From AP-15 sp036500965 (lineage in GTDB: Bacteria; Pseudomonadota; Alphaproteobacteria; ATCC43930; CGMCC-115725): DNA of 64,000 bases. Below are positions 26,567 to 32,800 of this stretch, in pieces (position 1 is the first letter of the stretch; every line of letters starts with the position of its first letter). Below the pieces are notes generated by a model. That model saw only the letters and a list, made by a program, of their open reading frames with translations, made no database searches and was not told the DNA's origin. Where the stretch lies: positions 1-64,000 of the forward strand of contig DASYBC010000097.1 in assembly GCA_036500965.1 (NCBI GenBank), read 5' to 3'. Both the position numbers and the translations under genes were made by a program.

Positions 26567-26977
26567 TCAGCCCTGCGGCGCGCCCAGCGTCCGTGCGATC
26601 AGCGCGCCCAGCTCGCCGAGCCGGAACGGCTTGGTAAGGAACGGCACCGCCGGCTGCGCGATCGTTTCGCGGTAGCGCAGATCGCCCGAGGTCAGAATCG
26701 CTGGGATCCCGAGTGTCGTGGCGTGCTCGGCGAGCGAGCCGCCCTGCTCCCCGCTCATCACGCAGTCGATGATCAAGAGCTCAACCAGTTCGCGCGCAAG
26801 CAGCTCTCGGGCCTGCTGCGCCGAGCCGGCCGAGAGCACCAAATGGCCGCCGTCGCGTAGAAACTCGCAGACGACCTCGCGCACTTCGACATCGTCTTCC
26901 ACCACCAGAATGCGAGGCACGACCAAGCTCCAATATGCGGAAGCAGGATACATAGGATACACGTCTGCTATTCCCAT
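26567..26977 (-). CDS. Single-domain response regulator
   Basis: A 136-residue receiver-only protein. The acidic pair is in ILVVEDDVEV, the phospho-acceptor is in LLIIDCVMSG, the switch Thr in AILTSGDL and the conserved Lys in FLTKPFR. The first ~20 residues before ILVVEDD are not receiver-like, so translation may start later, at the VPRIL valine codon. No kinase gene is adjacent; the nearest is the HWE hybrid kinase over 20 kb away, with its own coupled receiver. Partner and output are unknown. Confidence 0.85.
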   Translation of the reverse strand: MGIADVYPMYPASAYWSLVVPRILVVEDDVEVREVVCEFLRDGGHLVLSAGSAQQARELLARELVELLIIDCVMSGEQGGSLAEHATTLGIPAILTSGDLRYRETIAQPAVPFLTKPFRLGELGALIARTLGAPQG

Positions 26978-27038
26978 TCAAGCGGGCAGAGGTGGCCGTC
27001 GGGCGAGCTCAATCGGTCGCTGCTAAAGCCGGCTTTTG

Positions 27039-27083
27039 GCCTCGTTTGCGTTGCGCGCTCGCCTCGTTTGCGTTGCGGCGCTC
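27039..27083. repeat. Imperfect 22/23-bp tandem repeat upstream of the TPP riboswitch
   Basis: GCCTCGTTTGCGTTGCG-CGCTC (27039-27060) is followed directly by a copy with one inserted G (27061-27083). It lies about 100 bases before the riboswitch, where the promoter of the thiamine operon is expected. No function can be assigned. Confidence 0.7.
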
Positions 27084-27184
27084 AAGGAACGCCGCTGATT
27101 GGCGAGGCGCTGCGGGCCGCCGTCGCGGGTCGGCCACTTGCAAGAAAATTCTTGCATCGGCGCCGCCCGCATCCGACATTGCCG

Positions 27185-27289
27185 CCTGGCTGGGGTGCCG
27201 TGCAGCCGCGAACCGAGAGTTCGTTGCCGGACGGCTGAGAACAAACCCAATGAACCTGGCCGGGTTCGCCCGGCGAAGGGAGTCCGTTA
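27185..27289 (+). promoter_or_regulatory. TPP riboswitch (THI element)
   Basis: The conserved core elements of the thiamine pyrophosphate aptamer occur in order: GGGGTGCC (27192-27199), CGGCTGAGA (27232-27240), an ACCC-type segment, GAACCTGG (27252-27259), and GGCGAAGGGAG (27272-27282). The P3 arm lies between the first two; the P4/P5 arm is formed by CCGGG-TTCG-CCCGG. It directly precedes thiO-thiS-thiG, thiazole-branch genes of thiamine synthesis, so high TPP is expected to lower their expression. Shutting off translation is the likelier mode, because the aptamer runs to within a few codons of the conserved thiO coding sequence and no terminator follows. Confidence 0.93.
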
Positions 27290-28488
27290 TCGCCGCGTCC
27301 CACACCGCGTCGTCGCAGCGCCCGAAAACCGTCGTCATCGGCGCCGGGGTGATTGGGCTGGGGATCGCCTGGCGCCTGGCCCAGGCGGGCTGCCCGGTCG
27401 CCGTCTACGATCGCGGCGAGGCCGGCCATGGCGCCAGCTGGGCGGCGGCCGGAATGCTTGCCGCGGCGGTCGAGGCCGAGCCTGGCGAGGAGCCGCTGCT
27501 GGCGCTGACCCTCAAAAGCCAGCGCCTGTGGCCGGATTTCGCGCGCGAGCTCGAGGCTGCTTCCGGGATTGCGATCGGCTATCGGGACGAGGGCACCATC
27601 GTCGTTGCCCTCAACCGCGACGACGCTGAGCAGCTGCGCTTTACCTACCGCTTCCAAACCGGCCTCGGGCTCGACCTCGAATGGCTGTCGGGCGCCGAGG
27701 CGCGCCGCCGCGAGCCGCATTTGCGCCCCGGCATTCCCGGCGCGGTGCTGAGCGCGCGCGACCATCAGGTCGATAACCGTCTCGTCGCCGGCGCCCTCGC
27801 GGTCGCGGCGCAGCGCGCCGGCGCGGTGCTGCACGAAGAGTGCCGGGTCCGGGAGGTTGAAATTTCCGGCGGGCGGGCCGGCGCGGTGGTGACCGACCGG
27901 GGCCGCGAGGCCGCCGACCTGGTGGTGCTCGCCGCTGGCGCCTGGTCGCGCGAGATCGGCGGCGTTCCGCCCGCCTACCTGCCGCCGGTGCGCCCGATCA
28001 AGGGGCAGATGCTGGCCTTGTGCATGGATCCGGCGGCGCCGCTGCTGCAACATGTGATTTGGCTGCCGCGCGGCTATCTGGTGCCGCGGCTGGACGGGCG
28101 TCTGATCGTCGGCGGCACCGTCGAGGAGCACGGGTTCGACGACACGGTAACCGCCGGTGGGCTGCTGGCCTTGATTGAGGGTGCCTGGCGCGCGGTGCCG
28201 GCGATCGAGGAATTGCCGATCGCCGAGACCTGGGTCGGTTTTCGCCCCGGCTCGCGCGATGATGCGCCAATGCTCGGACCGAGCGGCATCGACGGGCTGG
28301 TCGTCGCCACGGGCCATCATCGCAACGGCATCCTTCTAACCCCGGTGACGGCGCAAGCGATCAGCGCCTATGTGCTGAGCGGGCGGCTGCCCGATTGCCT
28401 GCTTCCGTTCAGCCCTGAGCGCTTCGTCGCCGCGGCGCTGCCGGCCGAGGATAGGGCGCGCCCGTCTGTTGCCTCGGCTGCCCAATGA
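27250..28488 (+). CDS. thiO: Glycine oxidase ThiO
   Basis: FAD-dependent oxidase that converts glycine to the imine (dehydroglycine) used by ThiG for the thiazole ring. The FAD motif VVIGAGVIGLGIAWRLAQAG, the following AGHGASWAAAGML and the C-terminal GHHRNGILLTP motif are all present. The start is problematic. Between the frame-conserved PKTVVIGAG and the far upstream DNA the only in-frame ATG is at 27250, inside the aptamer's GAACCTG region. No GTG or TTG occurs between it and the FAD motif. An ATC at 27289, about 8 bases after GGGAG, is an alternative non-canonical start. The coordinates given use the ATG. The stop overlaps thiS by ATGA. Confidence 0.9.
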   Translation: MNLAGFARRRESVIAASHTASSQRPKTVVIGAGVIGLGIAWRLAQAGCPVAVYDRGEAGHGASWAAAGMLAAAVEAEPGEEPLLALTLKSQRLWPDFARELEAASGIAIGYRDEGTIVVALNRDDAEQLRFTYRFQTGLGLDLEWLSGAEARRREPHLRPGIPGAVLSARDHQVDNRLVAGALAVAAQRAGAVLHEECRVREVEISGGRAGAVVTDRGREAADLVVLAAGAWSREIGGVPPAYLPPVRPIKGQMLALCMDPAAPLLQHVIWLPRGYLVPRLDGRLIVGGTVEEHGFDDTVTAGGLLALIEGAWRAVPAIEELPIAETWVGFRPGSRDDAPMLGPSGIDGLVVATGHHRNGILLTPVTAQAISAYVLSGRLPDCLLPFSPERFVAAALPAEDRARPSVASAAQ

Positions 28489-28691
28489 CCCGGCTCAAGA
28501 TCAACGGCGTCGAGGAAGAGGTCGCGGTCGAGACCCTGGCCGAGCTGCTGGTCGCCCGCGGTGTCGATCCGAAGGCGCGGTTTCTCGCCGTCGCCATCAA
28601 TGGGGCGGTGGTGCGCCGGGCGGAATGGCCAGCGAAACCGCTATCGCCGGGCGACGATGTCGAGATTGTCCGCCCGTTGCAGGGCGGCTGA
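28485..28691 (+). CDS. thiS: Sulfur carrier protein ThiS
   Basis: A 68-residue ubiquitin-fold sulfur carrier; its C-terminal Gly-Gly is adenylated and converted to thiocarboxylate that donates sulfur to the thiazole. The sequence ends VEIVRPLQGG, with the required terminal diglycine, and has the internal AINGAVVRR segment. The ATG overlaps the TGA of thiO, giving translational coupling under the same TPP riboswitch. The adenylyltransferase ThiF is not in the window. Confidence 0.95.
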   Translation: MTRLKINGVEEEVAVETLAELLVARGVDPKARFLAVAINGAVVRRAEWPAKPLSPGDDVEIVRPLQGG

Positions 28692-28719
28692 TGCAACCGT
28701 TGCGAAGGAACACCCCTCG

Positions 28720-29490
28720 ATGACCGATCCGCTGATGATCGCCGGCGCCGCGCTCACCTCGCGCCTGTTCGTCGGCACCGCCGGCTACCCCAATCAGCAG
28801 GTGCTGCTCGACTGCCTCGAAGCGAGCGGCGCCGAGATCGTCACGGTGTCGATCCGGCGCATCAGTCTCGAGGGCTACGCGGAGAGCCTCGTCGATCTGC
28901 TCGGCGACCGCTGCCGGCTGTTGCCCAACACCGCCGGCTGCGTGACCGCGCGCGACGCGATCCTGACCGCCGAGCTGGCCCGCGAAGCGCTCGAGACCGA
29001 CTGGCTCAAGCTCGAGCTGATCGGCGACCGCGAGACGCTCTACCCCGATGTCGAGCAGCTGGTCCATGCCGCCGACGAGCTGGTGCGCAAAGGGTTCACT
29101 GTGCTGCCCTACTGCAACGAGGACCCGGTGGCCTGCCAGAAGCTCGCCGATGTCGGCTGCGCCGCGGTCATGCCGTTGGGCTCGCTGATCGGTTCGGGGA
29201 TGGGCATCGCGAATCCGGCCGCGATCGAGCTGATTTGCCGACGCAGCCCGGTGCCGGTGGTGCTCGACGCCGGGGTCGGCACCGCCTCCGATGCGGCGCT
29301 GGCGATGGAATTGGGCTGCGACGCCGTGCTGGTCAACACGGCGATCGCCAAGTCGCACGACCCGCGGCGAATGGCGGCGGCGATGCGCGCCGGGGTCGAG
29401 GGCGGGCGGCTCGCTCACCTCGCCGGGCGCATCCCAAAGCGCAGCTTTGCCGAGCCGTCGAGCCCGCAGCTCGGTCTCGTCGGCACCTGA
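28720..29490 (+). CDS. thiG: Thiazole synthase ThiG
   Basis: Joins 1-deoxyxylulose 5-phosphate, ThiS-thiocarboxylate and dehydroglycine to form the thiazole phosphate moiety of thiamine. The 256-residue TIM barrel begins with SRLFVGTAGYPN, has the Schiff-base Lys97 in DWLKLELIGD, VLPYCNEDP, and the phosphate-binding PVVLDAGVGTASDAALAMELG. GAKKGAs preferred start ATG 28720 gives the usual length. It ends the thiO-thiS-thiG group 28 bases after thiS. thiE and thiC are not in the window. Confidence 0.95.
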   Translation: MTDPLMIAGAALTSRLFVGTAGYPNQQVLLDCLEASGAEIVTVSIRRISLEGYAESLVDLLGDRCRLLPNTAGCVTARDAILTAELAREALETDWLKLELIGDRETLYPDVEQLVHAADELVRKGFTVLPYCNEDPVACQKLADVGCAAVMPLGSLIGSGMGIANPAAIELICRRSPVPVVLDAGVGTASDAALAMELGCDAVLVNTAIAKSHDPRRMAAAMRAGVEGGRLAHLAGRIPKRSFAEPSSPQLGLVGT

Positions 29491-29527
29491 CCAACGCCCG
29501 CGTTTGCCGGCGCGGTCTTCTCGCCGG

Positions 29528-30110
29528 TCAGCGGATCGGCGGCGGCGTCACCCCAGGCGGCAAAGCTTGCCGGCCGGTGACCTTGGGCGCGCCGGCAGGC
29601 GCCGCCGGCAACGGCGGCTGGCCGGTGGTTTCCGGACCCGGCGCTGTCGGAGCGGCCGCCCGGTCGAGATCGGACAGCAGTTGATCGCTGACTCGGGGGT
29701 CGATCGGCAAGTGCTGCGCCGCCTGAAAGCGGATGATCGCATCGCGGGTCTGCGGCCCGATCGCGCCATCGGCCGGCGCCGACAAAAAGCCGAGCCGCTG
29801 CAGCGCCGTCTGCGCCGCGGCAACCGGATCGCTGCAGCGCCGTCTGCGCCGCGGCAACCGGATCGCCCGCCGAGCCGCTGGCGATCGACTGGCCGGTGGC
29901 GCGCCGATAGGCGCGCATCGCCTGCTGCGTCTTTGCCGACATCACTCCGTCGACCGGACCCGGAGCATAACCAAGCCCGGCAAGCCGGGCCTGAAGCGCG
30001 GCGATCGGTCCGGACGTGCTGCTTTCAGGAGCGGGGCCGGCCGCCGCCGGCACCGTGCACCCCAGCACCGCCGCGAGGCCGACGGCGATGAATTTCGCAC
30101 CGGCTCTCAA
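29528..30110 (-). pseudogene. Peptidoglycan-binding protein gene, frameshifted by a 34-bp duplication
   Basis: The frame from TTG 30110 encodes a signal-peptide-like start (FIAVGLAAVLGCTVPAAAG) and a first PG_binding_1 repeat (ALQARLAGLGYAPGPVDGVM). It then shifts frame at a tandem duplication. The remainder, with a second repeat (ALQRLGFLSAPADGAIGPQT) and a proline-rich tail, is read in another frame to the stop at 29528. Deleting one 34-bp unit gives one continuous 182-residue frame with two repeats. The upstream DUF1499 gene stops one base before the TTG, so the pair is coupled. It was recently functional, or the shift is a sequencing/assembly fault. Confidence 0.85.
29797..29864. repeat. 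Perfect 34-bp tandem duplication causing a frameshift
   Basis: The 34-bp unit at 29797-29830 is repeated exactly at 29831-29864, and one to two further bases on each side also match the period. As 34 is not a multiple of three, the duplication shifts the reading frame of the peptidoglycan-binding protein gene. Confidence 0.93.
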
Positions 30111-30111
30111 C

Positions 30112-30630
30112 CTACCCTCGCTTCATGACGTCCCCTTGCAATAACCGCAGCCAGCGCTCGACGCGCTCGCGGTTGACGCCGAAATCGCCGCGGCCATAGC
30201 GCGACCGGCTGTAGAGGGCGATGCCGGAGCGGCCGGGGCCGAGCGCCACGAACTCGACCGTGACGATGTCGGGAAGGCGAAACACCGCCGAATGCTGGAT
30301 ATAGACCAGCCGGCGCCGTTCTGTTGGCGTTTCCACCGGCACGGTCCGCGGCTCGGCGGCGATCATCGTTGTCCAATCGTCGCGCAGGCGTTGCCAGGGC
30401 AACGCAAAGGCCGGGGCGATTAGACCCGGAGGCGCCGCGCAATAGCCGGGCGGACAGGCGAGAAAGCTCGGCCGCGGCAGCGGCGGGCGCAGCGCGGCGA
30501 TCTCGACCCGCTCCCGCGGCAACAGGCGATCCTGGTCCGGTCGGCTCATCAGCATCCGCACCGCGGCGACCAGCGCTATCGCCGCCAGCCCGGCGCCAAG
30601 CAATCCGGTCACGACTGGGCGAGCCCGCAT
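30112..30630 (-). CDS. DUF1499 domain protein, membrane-anchored
   Basis: A 172-residue protein with one N-terminal membrane helix (VTGLLGAGLAAIALVAAVRML) and a DUF1499 domain: FLACPPGYC near 59-67, WTTMIAAEPRT, YIQHSAVFRLPDIVTVEF and the C-terminal YSRSRYGRGDFGVNRERV that typifies the family. The function of DUF1499 is unknown. ATG 30630 follows GGAGAGGA; longer upstream frames cross the divergent spacer and are not family-like. It is coupled to the broken peptidoglycan-binding gene downstream, which hints at an envelope role. Confidence 0.88.
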   Translation of the reverse strand: MRARPVVTGLLGAGLAAIALVAAVRMLMSRPDQDRLLPRERVEIAALRPPLPRPSFLACPPGYCAAPPGLIAPAFALPWQRLRDDWTTMIAAEPRTVPVETPTERRRLVYIQHSAVFRLPDIVTVEFVALGPGRSGIALYSRSRYGRGDFGVNRERVERWLRLLQGDVMKRG

Positions 30631-30852
30631 TCCTCTCCGCTCCAAACGCGCCTCGGTTCCGATTGGAGGCCGCGGCGCGACTATGCCATAACCCCGCTTG
30701 CAACGCAGAGGCGGGACAATATGCACGGGGCGGCAAATAGGCAGAACCGGGCGACGCCGAAATCTCATGAACAAGTGATCGACAATCAGGCGCCTGCCGT
30801 TGCCGGCCTCCGGGTCGGGGTCGCCCCCGCAATCGCGGCGCAGGCGCAGGAT

Positions 30853-31506
30853 ATGGCGATCTATGCGCCCGATGGTCTAGCCGGCGGGATCGCAGCGCTC
30901 GCCGCCGAGCCAGTCTTCGCCGCGATCCTGGAGCGCGCCGGCCCGCCGCGGTTTCGCCGCCGGCGCAACGGCTTTGCCACCCTGCTGCATATCATTCTGG
31001 AGCAGCAAGTGTCGATCGACGCGGCGGCGGCGATGCATCGCCGGCTGAGCGGGCTCTGCCGTCCGCTGACGCCCGATGCGTTTCTCGCCCTGGACGACGC
31101 GACCTTGCGCGCTTGCGGGTTCAGCCGGCAGAAGATGGGCTATGGGCGCCAGCTTGCCGAAAAGGTGCATGGCGGCGTATTCGACTTTGCCCGCCTCGCC
31201 GCCGTCGATGATGCGGCCGCACACGCGGCGCTCGTCGCGCTCAACGGCATCGGCCGATGGAGCGCCGAAATCTATTTGATCTTTGCGCTCGGGCGCCCCG
31301 ATATCTGGCCTGCCGCCGATCTCGGGCTGCAGATCGCGGTGGGCGAGCGGCTGGGCCTCGCCGCGCGCCCGACCGAGCCCGAGCTGCGACAGCTTGGCGA
31401 GGCTTGGCGGCCCTGGCGCTCGGTCGCGGCCTGCCTGTTCTGGCAGTCCTACCTGCACGATCGCGGCCGGGTCCCGCCGGTGCTGGCGGCGGAGCTCTAC
31501 CCCTAA
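30853..31506 (+). CDS. AlkA-type DNA-3-methyladenine glycosylase (HhH-GPD)
   Basis: A 217-residue base-excision repair glycosylase of the HhH-GPD superfamily, removing alkylated purines. It shows the EQQVSIDAAAAMHRR helix, the helix-hairpin-helix LNGIGRWSAEIYLIFALGR, and the catalytic aspartate in WPAADLGLQIA. A [4Fe-4S] cysteine cluster is absent, as expected for AlkA. ATG 30853 matches the usual start; an in-frame extension of 44 residues upstream is not conserved. It is followed 20 bases later by a LOG-family gene. Confidence 0.9.
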   Translation: MAIYAPDGLAGGIAALAAEPVFAAILERAGPPRFRRRRNGFATLLHIILEQQVSIDAAAAMHRRLSGLCRPLTPDAFLALDDATLRACGFSRQKMGYGRQLAEKVHGGVFDFARLAAVDDAAAHAALVALNGIGRWSAEIYLIFALGRPDIWPAADLGLQIAVGERLGLAARPTEPELRQLGEAWRPWRSVAACLFWQSYLHDRGRVPPVLAAELYP

Positions 31507-31526
31507 TCCGCGAAAGCATCGCACCG

Positions 31527-32069
31527 ATGCCGAGCATCCGAGCGCTTTGCGTCTATTGCGGCTCTGCGGGCGCGGTCGCCGAACCCTATCGCCAGGCGGC
31601 GAGCGAGCTTGGCGCCCGGCTCGCCGCGGCCAGCGTTGAAATTGTGTTCGGCGGCGGCCGGGTCGGGCTGATGGGATTGCTCGCCGACGCGGCGCTTGCC
31701 AAAGGCGGCCGGGTGACCGGCATTATCCCGGCCCGGCTGCGCGACGCCGAGCTTGCCCATGCCGGAGCGAGCGAGCTGGTCGTGGTCGCCAGCATGCACG
31801 AGCGCAAGCGGCTGATGGCCGAGCGGGCCGACGCATTTGCGATTCTTCCGGGCGGCATCGGCACCCTGGACGAGACGTTCGAGATGCTCAGCTGGAAACA
31901 GCTCGGCCTGCACGACAAGCCGATCTTCCTGGTCGATATCGAGGGCTATTGGGCGAAGCTGCGCGCATTGCTGGACGATATTGTCGAGCGCGGCTTTGCA
32001 CGGGCGGAGACCCGCGGTTTGATGCGGGTTGTCCCCTCCGTCGCGGCGCTGTTGGCTGCGATCGCGTAA
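31527..32069 (+). CDS. LOG family cytokinin-riboside-5'-monophosphate phosphoribohydrolase-like protein
   Basis: A 180-residue Rossmann-like protein of the LOG/TIGR00730 family, which cleaves nucleoside 5'-monophosphates such as AMP or cytokinin ribotides to base plus ribose 5-phosphate. The nucleotide-binding FGGGRVGLMG (41-50) and the signature PGGIGTLDETFEMLSW (108 onward) are intact, with HERKR near 91-95. Bacterial members are often misnamed lysine decarboxylase. It is probably cotranscribed with the AlkA-type gene. Confidence 0.93.
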   Translation: MPSIRALCVYCGSAGAVAEPYRQAASELGARLAAASVEIVFGGGRVGLMGLLADAALAKGGRVTGIIPARLRDAELAHAGASELVVVASMHERKRLMAERADAFAILPGGIGTLDETFEMLSWKQLGLHDKPIFLVDIEGYWAKLRALLDDIVERGFARAETRGLMRVVPSVAALLAAIA

Positions 32070-32565
32070 GCGGGCGCATTTTCTGCCGGAAGCCGTCCGA
32101 GCGGTTCTGACCGGCCTTTCTCGGTCGTGGACCTATCCGATTGGTGCAGCGAGCCGATCGCCTTTGCAACGGCGATATCCCCGACGGCGGTGGATAAGTC
32201 AGTGCAAAATCCCGGGCCAAGTCGGTTGCCCGCCAACCATTTCAATCATTAGGCCTGTTTGCCTAAAGATTAGGCGAATTCGTATCCCATTGAAAGAGCT
32301 TGCAAGTTCGCGCGTGCCGACGCCGTTTGGACGCTAATTTGGTAAACACTCTGTAACACTTTGAAACAATGCCGCATTTCGGCCCGGTTCGCCAGGCAAC
32401 GCCGGCACTGTGCACAAATGCCGCGGCTAGGATTGCCGCGAAGATGCGGCCGCTGCGGCGCCGGACTGGTTTGTCGGCTTGTCGCGATACTCCGCGGCCT
32501 CTATCTTCGCGCCTTGGCATCGGCGCCGGCGGCTGGCGCTGCGGCGGTAAGCGAGGATGGCACGG
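32070..32565. other. Gene-free region before the icd remnant
   Basis: No gene could be supported in these ~500 bases. Around 32230-32370 the sequence is much richer in A and T than the rest of the window, as expected for a promoter region, probably that of the ancestral isocitrate dehydrogenase gene. It holds a three-part TTAGGC/GCCTAA inverted repeat. One short plus-strand frame running through here into the icd remnant has no ribosome binding site and reads as a shadow. Confidence 0.5.
32249..32275. promoter_or_regulatory. Triple TTAGGC/GCCTAA inverted-repeat element
   Basis: TTAGGC (32249-32254), GCCTAA (32261-32266) and TTAGGC (32270-32275) form two overlapping inverted repeats with spacers of 6 and 3 bases. 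It could be a dimeric regulator site with an extra half-site, or alternative RNA hairpins. It stands about 290 bases before the icd remnant and about 180 after the LOG-family stop. Confidence 0.45.
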
Positions 32566-32703
32566 ATGACGAAGATCAAGGTGGCACGGCCGGTCGTCGA
32601 GCTCGATGGCGACGAGATGGCCCGCATCATGTGGACCTTCATCAAAAACAAGCTGATCTAGCCGTACCTCGAAGTCGACCTGAAATACTATGACCTCGGC
32701 ATG
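32566..32703 (+). pseudogene. icd: 5' remnant of a dimeric-type NADP isocitrate dehydrogenase gene
   Basis: Read from ATG 32566, the sequence encodes MTKIKVARPVVELDGDEMAR and on to FIKNKLI, then TAG at 32659, then in the same frame PYLEVDLKYYDLGME. This is the N-terminus of the homodimeric icd found in most alphaproteobacteria and eukaryotes, in which a histidine codon normally stands at the TAG position. Similarity ends after about 46 codons (near 32703) and nothing of the remaining ~360 codons is present. The intact gene 100 bases downstream encodes the unrelated monomeric enzyme, so this is a remnant left by gene replacement. Confidence 0.9.
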
Positions 32704-32719
32704 GAAAGTTGCGACGCCC

Positions 32720-32749
32720 TTACGTCAGTGCGACAAGAGAGGCTATAAT
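32720..32749 (+). promoter_or_regulatory. Candidate promoter of the monomeric icd gene
   Basis: A consensus -10 hexamer TATAAT (32744-32749) lies 18 bases after a weak -35 TTACGT (32720-32725). It begins just after the icd remnant ends and is about 50 bases before the monomeric icd start. A TATAAT is rare in DNA this GC-rich, and it may have arrived with the incoming gene. Confidence 0.5.
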
Positions 32750-32800
32750 CATCAATAGATCAACTCAGCCGAAACGAAAGCGGCGCGCGGAGGTGCAAGC

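Noticed and set aside
31527..32069. Lysine decarboxylase
   Set aside because: PGGIGTLDE is the LOG phosphoribohydrolase signature; the lysine decarboxylase name is a known misannotation.
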